A stretch of 35,884 nucleotides of DNA from Chara braunii. Taxonomy: Eukaryota; Streptophyta; Charophyceae; Charales; Characeae. Where the stretch lies: positions 2,661,804 through 2,697,687 of the forward strand of contig BFEA01000106.1 of NCBI GenBank assembly GCA_003427395.1, given 5' to 3'. The number at the start of each line of letters is the position of its first letter. The stretch's first letter is position 1. A model generated the notes under the pieces. That model did no database searches. It had not been told where the DNA came from and saw only the letters and a program-made list of their open reading frames with translations. Shown one piece after another: positions 18,529-29,275 of this stretch. Position numbers and translations under genes: made by a program.

Positions 18529-18634
18529 CGCTGGACCCGATTTCCAGCACGCGCTGCTCCCCACCAATAGATGGAGCAGCCCGACAGATAAGCCCTCAAT
18601 CTTGGCGGTCTCTTAGCACCGCTAGGATAGAGGG
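18529..18634 (+). ncRNA. Three-hairpin structured repeat, copy 1
   Basis: H1: GCTGGA (18530-18535) pairs with TCCAGC (18543-18548). H2: GCTGCTCC (18553-18560) pairs with GGAGCAGC (18573-18580). H3: CCCTC (18593-18597) and an 11-base arm (18599-18609) pair with 18618-18628 and GAGGG (18630-18634) around a symmetrical A opposite A. The copy at 26091 keeps the same folds with different bases. Expression and function are unknown; RNA is inferred from the covariation. Confidence 0.5.
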
Positions 18635-18665
18635 ATATCACACAGATTTTTCAAAAAAAAATTTT

Positions 18666-19210
18666 AGTCTACTCCTAATTGAGTTTTTATTGTGTTCTTG
18701 CCCAGGTTCAGTAGAAACCAAAACGACGCTGGCCGGTGCTCGGGCATCGCCCTGTAACCTTCATAAGGAGCTCGAGGCCTTGGATAGAGATATGGGGATT
18801 GTTGAGGGTGGAAGGCAATTACAATGCTTGACCAAAGCCTACAATCTGGCAGACGAGGGTCCGCGCTGGGGTGGGTGGCGCTGCCCTGTAACCTAGCTAT
18901 ATTGGGGTGTGAGACCGGGCAGAGGCTTGGTTGGTGTACACTATTGACTCCGTAGAGACTGGCTGGTTAGTATGGATATCTTAGATTAGGGTTATGGTAT
19001 TATGTAGGATCTGAGTAGATAAGCATTCTGAGTAGTCAGCATCAAACTCTAGCTTATTATCTCAATCATCCTGAAATATTCCTGAATCATCCCAAATTTC
19101 ATGAATCATTAATGTATTCCAATTATCAGGGATGCTTGGCCCGCTTCCCAGCACGTGCTGCTCCCCACAAATAGATTGGAGCAATTGTTTCAAAAAAAAA
19201 AAAAAAAAAA
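18666..19210 (+). mobile_element. SINE-like element, copy 1, with A tail
   Basis: About 545 bases matching 21812-22377, including ACGACGCTGGCCGG, two GCCCTGTAACC words, CTACAATCTGGC, a region of ATCATCC-like words, and a terminal hairpin segment (GCTGCTCCCCACAAATAG) followed by A19 at 19192-19210. It has no ORF. The A tail suggests LINE-driven retrotransposition. No A or B box is evident. Confidence 0.75.
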
Positions 19211-19472
19211 GCAACGGTACCAATTCCGTTGCCGCTTATCGAGGGTGCCCGCGATGCCCAGCCCTGAAATATGAAGTTGTTGGTAACGAAGTCTTTCTGC
19301 AAGGGTGGGGCCATGTACTGGTGGTTGAAGCATCAGTATCTCCCGACCAGCACTAGGTGGGGAGGAGGGTGTGGCATTGTTGGGAAGAGCCCATTTTGTC
19401 AAGGAAGGGGTCCAGGGCCAAGTTCAAAATACCTGTCATGATATGTTGGTGTCTTTGGGGAGGATGTATAGT
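19211..19472. other. Repeat-derived stretch
   Basis: It holds one unit end, GTACTGGTGGTTGAAGCATC near 19318, of the palindromic family that follows. No gene. Confidence 0.4.
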
Positions 19473-19666
19473 AAACCACCAGTACACTTCCCAACCATTT
19501 TTTTCGAAGCTGCGGCTCGTGCACTACCACAACTTTCAGCGCTCGGCTGCTGGGCAAAATGGCTGGCAGCGCCAGCCAACAGAAGACCCAAGCCGGTTCG
19601 TCTTTCCTTGGAGTGCAGCGCGTTTCCAGCCCCATATAAAAGTGCCTTGGAAGTATTGGTGGCTTA
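19473..19666. mobile_element. CCAGTAC-ended palindromic unit 1
   Basis: It begins TAAACCACCAGTAC and ends AGTATTGGTGGCTTAA, inverted versions of each other. Inside are a fold TGGCTGGCAGCGCCAGCCA and a TATA-like CATATAAAAG at 19633. It abuts unit 2 directly. Confidence 0.6.
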
Positions 19667-19872
19667 AACCATCAGTACTTGGCCCAGCTATCGGTCAGGG
19701 GCGATTCCCGTTAACGCGCCGGTAGTTGCGCGCTTCGGGGCACCGAACCGCAATGGCTGGAAGCGCCAGCCAAAATGAATACGAAACGGTGCCCCGGCGG
19801 TTTGGCAAAACTTGGCGCACAGGGGGTATCCCGGCTCGGCATCAATAGCTGGGCCAAGTACTATCTGGTGTG
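19667..19872. mobile_element. CCAGTAC-ended palindromic unit 2
   Basis: AGTACTTGGCCCAGCTAT (19674-19691) is perfectly inverted at 19845-19862. It contains GGCTGGAAGCGCCAGCC and a GGCAAAACTTGGCGCACAGG block that resembles 33890-33925. No coding capacity. Confidence 0.65.
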
Positions 19873-19965
19873 TCCAGGCCGGCGCGACTTAGCACTGCAC
19901 GGGTGCGTGCGCCTACTACGCTGCTATGGCAGCAAGCAAGTGGCGAGGCAAAGGTGGCGTGGAAG

Positions 19966-20104
19966 TGGCGAGGCGCTGGCCACGGATGGACGACGAAGCG
20001 CTGGCTGCTAGCAGGCGACGAGGCGCTGGCTTCCTACGGGTGGCGAGGCGCTGGTCACTTGCGAGTAGCGGGGCGCTGGCTTTTCACATGTGGCGAGGCG
20101 CTAG
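19966..20104. repeat. 25-bp tandem repeat, six units
   Basis: GGCGAGGCGCTGGC-like units lie at 19972, 19998, 20022, 20047, 20072 and 20097. Flanks of each unit vary. Confidence 0.85.
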
Positions 20105-20860
20105 TGGCTTGCACGCGGTGGGTTGTTGGCTACTTGTGGAAGATGCGAGCGCTGATGTGGAATGAGCACCCAAAAGCTGCGTGAGTAGTATACGACAAAA
20201 GTGGTGAAGTGGTCAGAGTGAGCGCTTAATGCACGCGTGGAAACCAGAGGCACTAGGGCAAGCCACGTCACGAGTTGACGAGGCATCTGGTCTAAGTCAC
20301 AATGGCGAGGGGAGAGTAGTGGCAGTGGCGGCTGCTCGAACAGTCTCTCTGTGACTTCCACACGAAGTACTCCACAGCTAACGCCCCTTTAGGAGGCTGT
20401 AATGCTCAAGCGAGTTGGTGCAATGCCAATGTCGGTGGAAGAAAGTGGAGTTCGCTCCATGGAGACCAAAGTGCGTTGGACTTCGTTTGTCTACGTCATC
20501 ACAGCGCTGGCCCGCATTCTCAGGAGGAAGATCATCAAGGACTCATCATCAAGGGAGCTGCTCATTTTTGTTTTTTTTATTGTTTATCTTGTGCAGGTTA
20601 TCCATCAAGAGCATCAAGATTATCATCATTGTCATCTCTGCGGGGAATCATCATCCGGAGTCGTTCCTACTAAAATGTATCAATTCATAATTCTTCATTA
20701 CGGGTCCATGGGTCATCATCTTCACTGGCCATTATCTTCCTACTAATCACTGTCATCTTCTTTTATCATTACAACAATAGTGAGCTGTCAATCTTCCACA
20801 CCGGTGCCATTAGGGTATCGCAAGTTCAAACGTTCCTTATTTATTTCTCGCCAATTTTAT

Positions 20861-20896
<36 letters not shown>

Positions 20897-20994
20897 GAAG
20901 TTTCTTTATTCATTTTTTCATCAATCAGTAGATATCTTTGTGTTGGTGGTTATATTCTCTTCGCCCAGATAGGTAATGGTCTAGTTGGTAGGTA
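20105..20994. other. Gene-free stretch with ATC microsatellites
   Basis: Scattered CATCATC words and a pure (ATC)n run at 20863-20896. Open frames of up to 114 codons lack recognisable motifs. Confidence 0.45.
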
Positions 20995-21330
20995 GGTCGG
21001 TCAGGAAGGGAGTGCTACTCCGCAGGGGTAACACAAGGTGGGAGGTGATTGCCCTCTAGGGAGTAGACGAAGATGATGGGAGCTGACCTGGGCTGGGGCT
21101 GGGAGATATGTATGGGGGCATATTATATCCTGGCGGAGGCAGACTAGGTCAGAGTGTCAGATTTGAGGTACACCTTTTGGGGGAACTGGTTACTTCAAGG
21201 CAGAAGGGAATGGGGAGGATATCTCTCTCGTTGGGGTTGATAGGAACTTCATATTGATAGCGGGGTTCAGATCAATGGAGGCAGCGAGAGGAGAAGAGGA
21301 GAACAGGAAACGAGGGAGGAGAGCACATGG
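20995..21330 (+). repeat. G-rich dispersed repeat (relative at 28780-29060)
   Basis: Both contain a GGTGGGAGG...GCCCT.TAGGGAGTAG block, a GGGCTGGGG-like block and a GGAGGCAG end, in the same order, and both are followed by a copy of the SINE-like element. Divergence is high. Confidence 0.5.
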
Positions 21331-21400
21331 AGGAGGGGGAGAGGTGGAGAGGAATAGTCATCAACATCCTCGTCATTATCCAACAATTTAGTGGTAACTG

Positions 21401-21700
21401 CCATTTCGTCAAAATGGACATCTTTTATTTTTTGAACGAAATTGAAATCGAGTTTTTTGGCCGAAAACTCGTCAAAATTAGTTGTTCCTGAGGGTCCGGC
21501 GTTTGTAAAACGCTGGACCCCCTGGCTGTACATGGACCTAGCTTGACACCAGGTACCTGTGTGCCTGGTCTCAAGCTAGGTCCATGTACATCCAGGGGGT
21601 CCAGCGTTTGTAGAAACAGCAAATTTTGACGAGTTTTCGGCAAAAAAACTTAGTTTCAATTTCGTTCAAAAAATAAAAAATGTCCATTTTGACGAAATGG
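21401..21700. mobile_element. 300-bp fold-back element
   Basis: The two halves are inverted copies from CCATTTCGTCAAAATGGACA at the left to the mirrored end at 21700, with only small differences and a short centre near 21551-21562. It has no ORF. It could be a fold-back MITE. If transcribed it would give a hairpin of about 140 bp, a possible small-RNA source. Confidence 0.85.
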
Positions 21701-21811
21701 TCGTTTGATCATCTCAGACCCTCAGGGTACTCGTCAAATTTCATCATCAGAAAGGTTTTTTATCAGGATTCTAATATTATCAGATCCCAGGTTTCTAGTT
21801 GGCATTCTAGC

Positions 21812-22377
21812 TTAGCTAATTTCCTAATTGAGCCTTTTTGTGTAATGGCCAGGTTGAGTTGGCGCTAGAACGACGCTGGCCGGCGTTGGGGCGGTGCCCT
21901 GTAACCTGCTTTAGTCGGAGCTTGAGGCTTTGTATAGAAGTCTGGGATTGCCGAGGGAGGAAGGTGATCTGCTAACTTGACTAATGGCTACAATCTGGCC
22001 GACGATGGTCGGAGCTGGGGTGGGTAGCGCTGCCCTGTAACCGAGCCAGAATGGGGTGTGAGACCAAAAAGAGGCTTGATTGGTGCACAGCACAGGCTCA
22101 GTTGTGATTGGTTGGTTGGAATGGATACAGGAACTTAGGGATAGGATGGTACTTGAATGCTGGGTAGACAATCATTCTGATTAGTCATCATCTATCTCTA
22201 TTTCATGATCTCAATCATCCACTCTATCATCCTGAATCATCCTAAACCATCCTAAATGATCCTCAATCATCCCAAATTATCATCAATGATCATCAATCAT
22301 GAATGTATTTTCATTATAAGGGACGTTGGGCTCCCCACGAATAGATTGGAGCAATTAAAAAAAAAAAAAAAAAAAAA
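21812..22377 (+). mobile_element. SINE-like element, copy 2, with A tail
   Basis: It matches copy 1 at 18666 throughout. Its terminal hairpin segment has lost the H1 right arm, running GGGACGTTGGGCTCCCCACG, and ends in about 21 A. The ATCATCC-word region is longer than in copy 1. Confidence 0.75.
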
Positions 22378-22432
22378 GTTGGGCCAAGTACTAGTGGTTT
22401 AAATCTTAAGCCACCAGTACCTTTCCCATATA
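22378..22432. repeat. Back-to-back ends of CCAGTAC units
   Basis: GGGCCAAGTACTAGTGGTTT is followed within a few bases by TTAAGCCACCAGTACC, so two unit ends meet here as they do at 19653-19680. Confidence 0.6.
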
Positions 22433-23199
22433 TCAGCCACCGACAGTTTTGGAGGCCCAAAACGGAAAACAGGCTGCTGATGAAATTTATCAGAAGCGGC
22501 CCATACCCTTTTGCCTTTTTTTTTTTTTTTTTTTAGAAACGCCCCCTTTGGTGCTAGTGGTGCTGGTAAGAGCAGGCACTTGCCTTCTACATAACCCGCC
22601 ATGGAATTGATTTTCAAGCGGGGAGAGTTGCTGGTGGTTTCAGAACGAATCGCTCTTAGAGTCTTTTTTTTTCTTCTGTTTTTTCTTTTGGTGGGTGGGG
22701 GTGGGAACAACGAACTCTATTATCAGTGGGAATGGAGGGCAGCGCGTTTCCTCACAAACAACACGGGGAATGTACAAGGGCCAATACCCAGCTTAGGCTC
22801 CTGGAAACCGGGTCCAGTGTCCCATGATTAAAAAGCTCCCCAAAACAGAAAAAAAAGGTTGAGACGAAGTCCCCAAAACGCAACTTTGGGTGCATAAATA
22901 TTTGCTATACACACTTCTTTGCATGGTTATGATCCCGACGTCTGGAGCGCTGTGCAGGCGGTTTGGGTCTAGATGTCCAGGTCTGGTGTCAGCTCCAGAG
23001 TGTCCAGATCCGTCCCCCCCCCTCTCTCACCCCCCAAAAAACTCAACAAAGAAATTCAAAAAAAATCTGAAAAATATGATATGTTATGCAGCATTGCAAT
23101 ACAATTTTTGTTTGGCCGAGGGCCATCTCGAAATTCATAGCCGAATCCAAAGCGAAAAAAGAAAAAGTTTTGAAAAACGTTTCTTTTTTTTAAAAAAGG
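22433..23199. other. Gene-free stretch
   Basis: It holds a T run near 22517-22535, a minus-strand copy of the CTGGACC hairpin near 22793-22816 and a C run near 23017. No gene seen. Confidence 0.45.
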
Positions 23200-25548
23200 A
23201 CCCGTATTAGGATCTCCAACATCCCGGAGGAAGCGGTACGCATCTGTTCCCTGTTTGTAGACGACCTTACCATTATGGTTGAAGCAAATGCACAAAACAT
23301 GGAAGAAATCCAAACCCTCATGGAACATTTCGGTCGCGTGTCAGACATGACGGTCAATTGGGGGCAAAAGACTGTGGGCTGGTGGTTGCACCATCAGGGG
23401 GGCAGACCGCCAGAAAACCCACGCATCACTTGGCTTCCCTCGGACGATCCCCTCAAGGTCTTAGGAGCGTCGCTCACAGCCAAAGGGAAACCCGTTACGA
23501 ATGATGAATGACTGATTAGACCGACACAAGCCAAGCTGCTGCAATGGAATCACAAACACACTTCAATTTTTGGGCGGGCTCTGGTTATTAATAACGTCGT
23601 GCTGACCACTCTCTGGTATCGAGCCATTCTTTGGCCCATAAGCAAAGGTGGGCTAAAGACGCTCAAGCAACAGCTGGCGGCCTTCCTATGGAGAGGGGAC
23701 AGCAGTAATATCCACGTTATTAGTCGGTTAGCATGGGACTCGGTGGTTCAGCCTAAGGTTGGGGGAGGGCTTGGAATAGTGGACCCTCCCACACAGTTTC
23801 CGGCCCTGAGCGTCCACTGGATCCAACATATTATTTTTGCAGCCTCCTCCCCCTGGGTCCCCCTGACACTAACACAAATCGCGGCCTTGGCCCTAGAAGC
23901 CCCGCCAGACATAGACCCTCTTATATGGCTCGAGGACAGATACTGGAGACTCCCCAGGAAATACACGAATGGTGACCCAGTAGATGAACACTGGATACGC
24001 CTTCTGCGCACATGGAGGAGACTCCCACTCCCCGACCGCCCCACCCCGGACAGATGGGAGGAGATAATCAGGCAACCGCTGTTCGGCAATAGATTAATCA
24101 CAGACTCTCTCGGTCAAGTAAGGAATAGCTCGGACTCCCCCTGGAAAATCTGGGTGAAACACGGGGTGCTGAGGGTAGGGGACCTATGGGATGGGGAAAA
24201 CGGAAAATGGAAAAGTGCAGCAAGAATGAAAAGTTGCTTGGGCTACAGCCATTCCCTCGAGTCTACAATGGAGGAATTTATCGAAAGTTTTCCCATCCAA
24301 TGGTACACCGGGCTTAAAAAGGGTCCAGCGTTGGAAGAAAATGACTGGGTGGGGCTACCTGGCCATGACTCACACGTAGGCCTAGTGCATCTAGTCGATC
24401 AGGCACAAGTTCTGATTGAATGTTACCCTATTACAGAATCAGGGCGGCTACAAGGGAACAGTCAACCTTTCATCTAGAAAAGGAAATCAGAAGTCTATCG
24501 CATCAGGGTGATTGACGAAGGGGACGGTTGGAGAGTGTACCGTCCAATGACCCCAATTGAGAACCTCCCCCTTGATCCTCAAGAATGGAGGTGGTCGTGG
24601 AAAGGCAAGGGAGGGCAGAGACGGGGGGAGGAAAGAACGGTCCAACTAGCCGCCCTTAAAACAAAATCAGTCTCCCGGATGCTCAGGCCCAAGTGCAAGC
24701 TAAGAGACGTGGTCGCGGACAGATGGCAGCGCCATCTAAATGTAGACCAAAGTACACTCAAACCTATCAAATGGTTCAGCGAGTATCACAAAAGGCCGGC
24801 AAAAATCTCCGCTCTTCAATGGCAAATCACGCACTGTTGCCTGCCGACCAATAACTGGTTGATTGATCATACACAACTCGAACAACAAGGAAAGACACTT
24901 CCTTGGTGTCGGAGCTGCCACCAAAATTTCCCCGGAAAAAAACGCCCTGAGACGATCGAGCACATCTTCCTACAATGCCCTGCAGCTGTCCTGCTATGGA
25001 GATGGTGGGATAGGATCTGGCGGCACATTGTCCCAGGCTCATTATGGCCTTGGGATTGGAGGGCAATTCTGTTGGGACACTGCCCCCACTTCAGCAACAA
25101 TACCTTTGTAGTAAATATGTTCTCCCTGGGCCTCTAGACCATATGGTGGCGAAGATGCATCCTGGAATTAGAGGGGGTCAGGGTAGAGGAAGGGGAGGTC
25201 ACAGAACAAATACGGCTGCTCTTCCAACATGAGATCATGGCACAATGGCACAGCACTAAGGAAAAACTGAGTCAAGTGCACAGCAGGGGTGACATTAAAA
25301 AAATCATCTCCCGGTTCTGTGAAGGCTGGCTGGGGGGGGAGAGGGAGGGCTGGGTCACGAGGGTGGTCTGGACAGGAGACAGGTTGGACCAAGGAGAAGG
25401 ACAGGAGGGAGACCTGGAAAGAGACTACCAGCTTCTCTTCAAAGATTGGACAAGGGTGGATCCCAGCGAACAGCTGAGACCTGCGCAGGATTTCGGTGAT
25501 CCCTTCCCTCCGCACCCGTTGGCCCTGGAGGAATATTTGAGGGCCTAG
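23200..25548 (+). pseudogene. 5'-truncated L1-type LINE reverse transcriptase
   Basis: This is the C-terminal part of a non-LTR retrotransposon polyprotein. It begins just before RT motif C, seen as CSLFVDDLTIM at about 23245-23277, and lacks the endonuclease and earlier RT motifs. The thumb region is typical (GRALVINNVVLTTLW; FLWRGD; KVGGGLGIVD). Near 24900-25010 comes the zinc-binding RT tail: WCRSCHQ, then ETIEHIFLQCPAA and LLWRWWD, giving CxxC...HxxxxC. One frame is kept throughout, broken only by TGA at 23509-23511, TAG at 24475-24477 and TAG at 25135-25137. All three fit single C-to-T changes from CGA or CAG. This is a dead-on-arrival copy of modest age. Family placement as L1-like is from motif wording. 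Confidence 0.9.
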
Positions 25549-25729
25549 AGTCAACTAAATCACCCAAATACACGGCATAGAAAGTCCCTCCAAAAATGAG
25601 AAAACAATTGTTGTATACGAGACCCTGTACGCCAGGAGGATAGTAGGGGAGGGCGGGAGCCAGGGGAAGGAGGAGATGAAGCTCCCTCCAGTACCTGGCG
25701 GTGCTGCAGGAGAGGTGGAAAAAAAAAGA
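25549..25729 (+). mobile_element. LINE 3' end with short A tail
   Basis: It follows the stop at 25546-25548. It contains CCAGGAGGATAGTAGGGGAG and ends in an A9 tract at about 25721-25729. Confidence 0.6.
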
Positions 25730-25886
25730 TTAGATATGGGACGCTGGACCCGGTTTCCAGCGCAATGGCGTCACTTTCATTCAGTCAATGTCAAATTTCA
25801 GCAGATCGTAGTGCAGCTCCTTTTAGCCTTTTTCGGCCCTTTTTTGTTGTCTCAGCTTTTTTCAAATACAGGGTAGTGAAGACAAT

Positions 25887-25995
25887 AGGCGCCAGGAGGA
25901 AAGTAGGGGATGGCAGAGGCTAGGGGATGGAGGGAGTCTACACTGGTGCCCCCCGGTGTTGCTCCGTCCAATACCCGACCCGGCTGCAGGATAGG
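25887..25995 (+). repeat. Second copy of the LINE 3' end
   Basis: GCGCCAGGAGGAAAGTAGGG and the following bases repeat the segment at 25629-25720 with divergence. It is a separate, extremely truncated copy or a local duplication. It is followed by another CTGGACC hairpin at 26019. Confidence 0.65.
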
Positions 25996-26090
25996 TATGG
26001 AAGAGTAGTTTGGATAAGGGACGCTGGACCCGGTTTCCAGCACAACGGCGCCACCTTCAAAAGGAACTGGTTTATAAAGATGTATTTAAG

Positions 26091-26200
26091 GGACGTTGGA
26101 CCCGGTTTCCAGCAGGTGTTGCTCCCCACCAATAGATGGAGCGGCCCGCCAGGCAAAGCCTCAATCCCGGTGGTTCTCTTACCACCACCAGGATAGAGGC
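26091..26200 (+). ncRNA. Three-hairpin structured repeat, copy 2
   Basis: H1: GTTGGA (26095-26100) with TCCAGC (26108-26113), one G-U. H2: GTTGCTCC (26118-26125) with GGAGCGGC (26138-26145), two G-U pairs. H3: GCCTC (26158-26162) and ATCC with GGAT and GAGGC (26196-26200), the same A opposite A, capped by GGTGGT and ACCACC. Each stem differs from copy 1 at 18529 yet still pairs. Extra bases outside extend H3 (GCAA with TTGC). Confidence 0.5.
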
Positions 26201-27625
26201 CTTGCATGAGGGCCTTTGCCAACAAACAAAAGGTTTGAACTGTTTTTCAATCCGAACGGTCCAGAGCAGTCCAGACACAGGTCCGGCCAGACGTCTGGAC
26301 TGGTCCGGTAACCATGCTTTTTTTTTTTAATGACCCATTGCCGCAGTCATGTATACCCATCTTGGGTATTCTAGTACTTGGTGGCAACCAGATACCTTTT
26401 TTTTTTTTTTTTTTTTTAACTGAGGTGGCGACAGCATACTGATCCTTGCCGAACGCGATTTGTAGCAGTTGCATGGAAGGCACCAAGCCGACCGAACCCA
26501 CTTGGCCTTCGTTAATGGGTTGACGAGTTTAGAAGGTGGGTCCCCTTAACAGGGATTGCATACGCCCGGTATCTGGTGTCTCTGGTCCTCTGCTTATTCT
26601 CGACTGTGGCCTCTTTTTTTTTTTCTTTTTTCTTTTTTTTGCCTGATCAGTAATGAGCAAGTATTTCATGTCCAAAGTTCTCCAAACCAGTCTTTGCCAA
26701 AGAAAATGCCCAAACTCGGATTTTCTGAAAGAAGGGGTGAAATGAGTGGGGGAGAGGGGGGGGGCTAGCTGTTTATCAATAGCTACCTGTACCATGCAAC
26801 CACCACTGGCAAGCAGGGATATGGGTCAAATCACACCTATTCTTGCAATCCAACTCCCACTGAAAAATTAGGTGAAGAAAAAACTTGTGTAGAATTGCAA
26901 TGCAAAGGAATTTTGACTCACGGTCACGTCAGAATTCCTCCCGGAAGGGCAGACTACGGTGCATTCGCACTGCGGCAACGCAGCGCTAACGCGTTAAGCG
27001 GTGGCGCGTTAGCATTGCAGTATCGCAGCGCCAATGCCTCTGACGGCGTTTGGGTGCTACCGTGCTGGGGCCCATGTCACGAGCCTGGCGATACCGGTCA
27101 AACCTGCTTATGGTGAGACTTGGAGTGGGAGTGCGTGGGGTGACGTGCGTTGGCATGACTGGGGGACGAGCTGAAGGAGTTTTGACTGACTCCTAGGCAT
27201 AACCATCCCGCTTGATGAAGAGTAGGGAATCCCAGCCAGGTCGTCACGGTGTGACGGCGGGCGGGTGGGATCCGGATGAAGTAGCATACCTGATGGAACC
27301 GATCGGGGGCTTCGATATGGAGTGTTCGCAAGGTTATTCCTGCTTCCAGGTTGCCCGGAGTGATTCTTGATTGCATTTGGACGATCGGATTGGATCTTTT
27401 CTCGTCAGCATTTGGAGTTATGGAGCAGCCTGTGGTGACTTTTGATTGCCTGGGCGCTTCACAGATAACCTCCGTGCTTGCTATGACGGGTACAGGTTTG
27501 AATTCTTTTTCTGATGGGTACCTCAGAGTGGTCCAAGCTGGCGAAGTGGGGTTGTGATCCTTCTTCTTCCGTATCTGCCAGCATTTGCTCGACAACTGGT
27601 TACCGTTGACTTCGTCGGTCGCTTG
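26201..27625. other. No supported gene
   Basis: It holds an AGTCCAGA...TCTGGACT inverted repeat near 26270-26305, T runs at about 26321 and 26398, and an open minus frame at 27098-27595 (165 codons) of ordinary composition but with no motif I recognise. I would not call it a gene without expression data. Confidence 0.45.
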
Positions 27626-27739
27626 GTCTAGGTTGCACTGCTGCTGCTCTTCTTCTTCTTCTTCTTCTTTTCTTTTCTTTTGGTCTAGGTTGCACTGCTG
27701 CTGCTCTTCTTCTTCTTCTTCTTCTTTTCTTTTCTTTTC

Positions 27740-27771
<32 letters not shown>

Positions 27772-27794
27772 CTTTTTTTTTTCTTTTTTTTTTT
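27626..27794. repeat. TTC/TTTTC tract with internal 55-bp duplication
   Basis: GGTCTAGGTTGCACTGCTGC plus its CTTCTT tail occurs twice in tandem (about 27626 and 27681), followed by TTTTC repeats and T runs. ORFs over it are low-complexity artefacts. Confidence 0.9.
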
Positions 27795-28325
27795 GGTGAG
27801 CACTGCTTAACTTCTTGTTTTAGACGAGTAACTTTTTGTTGTTGGTAGCGACTACGACTTGGGTGTGGAATTGCTTGTAGGCGAGGGATATACGGTTGTG
27901 CATTGTGTTGATGGTCTCCTCCTCATGCTCTTTAATGATATTCACCATTAGGTTTTGGGTGTGGGGTTTTGCTCTTCGCTTGATTGCTGGTTGTGTTAGT
28001 GTCAAACGGACGGTCGTCATTACCATAGTGACTTTTACCATCTGCAGTATCATGATCATCAGCACTATCATCCTCATTTTAGGTCAGCAATTAATATTTA
28101 TTTTGGGCAGCTTCATTAGCATGCTCACCCTCATCACAATGTTTTCATTAATCGTAATTCGTCTGTAGGCGAAGTTGATCGCCACTACTATCTTCAGGCT
28201 TGCTTCACTCAAATAGTCATCCATAACACTTCCATCATCATCACTACGAAAATCATCTGAAAACTTTCAGTCTCAGGGTACCGTTTTCAGCTACCCAATT
28301 ATCCAATAGTCATTAATGTTTACAT
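27795..28325. other. Gene-free AT-rich stretch
   Basis: ATCATC-like words are frequent. Open frames on both strands are hydrophobic or Met-rich because of ATC/CAT words, with no domain. Confidence 0.4.
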
Positions 28326-28425
28326 CCTGATTAGCGATATCCTGATTACCTACATCTAGATTACCTATACCTTGATTACCTATATCCCGATTACCTATTT
28401 CTTGATTACTTACTTCTTGAGGAAA
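28326..28425. repeat. 15-bp tandem repeat, six units
   Basis: ATCCTGATTACCTAC-type units repeat with a 15-base period and drift. Confidence 0.9.
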
Positions 28426-28559
28426 ATTTTCTTTATTTTGTTTTTTCATGAGTTTCCTTTTCCTAATTGGGGATTTTGAACATTGAATTTTGCAGACGCT
28501 TTAGTAGGGATAGGACTTCGGAGGTCACGGCTGGAATTTTGGTAGGCAAGGGTTTTTTG

Positions 28560-29060
28560 AGATCCCAGGGTACAGACATACGGTAGTTACCCACAGCAGG
28601 TCTGAGATCCGCCTGGCCTAAGTTAGGGGACAAGCCAGGGGAAGGACGGTAGGACTGTCAGCCTGGGCTCCGCCTGGCCTTGGGTAAGCTAGGGGAAGGA
28701 GAGATAGGGCTGGCCAGTTGTGGGTATAGACNACTAGTTAGCTGTCCCNGAAAAATTAACCCTGGGNTCTNTNACANGGGAGCCTTATTCTACAGGGGTG
28801 CTGCATGGTGGGAGGCAGTAGCCCTATTGGGAGTAGGGCAGATTGGGGATTGTCTGAGTCTGGGGCCGGGGTTGGAGAGTTGGTCGCCTTCATCCCCAGC
28901 GGGGGCAGACAGGGACAAGGGGTGGGCAAAGGCAGCCTCTAGGAGGGGATTGGTTGCCTTCGCGGATGTGGTGGAGGGAGGGGAGGGGATCTGTTTTATG
29001 TTGNGGCCGAGGGATTTTCCTCGGTGGAGGCAGCATGAGANAGGGTACAGTGGGTATGNA
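28560..29060 (+). repeat. Dispersed repeat with unresolved bases
   Basis: TGGCCTTGGGTAAGCTAGGG (28674-28693) matches 12197-12217, and 28780-29060 resembles 20995-21330. Ns lie at 28732, 28749, 28767, 28771, 28773, 28777, 29004, 29041 and 29059. The 129-codon frame here is G-rich repeat, not a gene. Confidence 0.55.
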
Positions 29061-29275
29061 TTGGTTTGAGCTGTGACCAATGGAAGCGTATCCTTTTCAC
29101 GATCTAATAAACTCGACGCGTCAAAAAAAGATCTGATAATTTCAATACAGTTCAATACTTCAAAACCAGCCGCCTGCTGCTCAACAATCTTGGCAGCACC
29201 TGGTCTTCTTCTTTATTTGGGATATAGGAATTCAGGGATCGTCGAACCTAGACTGATAACTGCTGAAGTTGTTTT

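Noticed and set aside
27098-27595. A 165-codon minus-strand frame of ordinary composition
   Set aside because: No recognisable motif, no neighbours of the same kind, and repeats on both sides. Noted as unproven rather than called.
28680-29155. G-rich frames of 121-129 codons on both strands
   Set aside because: They run through a dispersed repeat with many unresolved bases and show no protein features.
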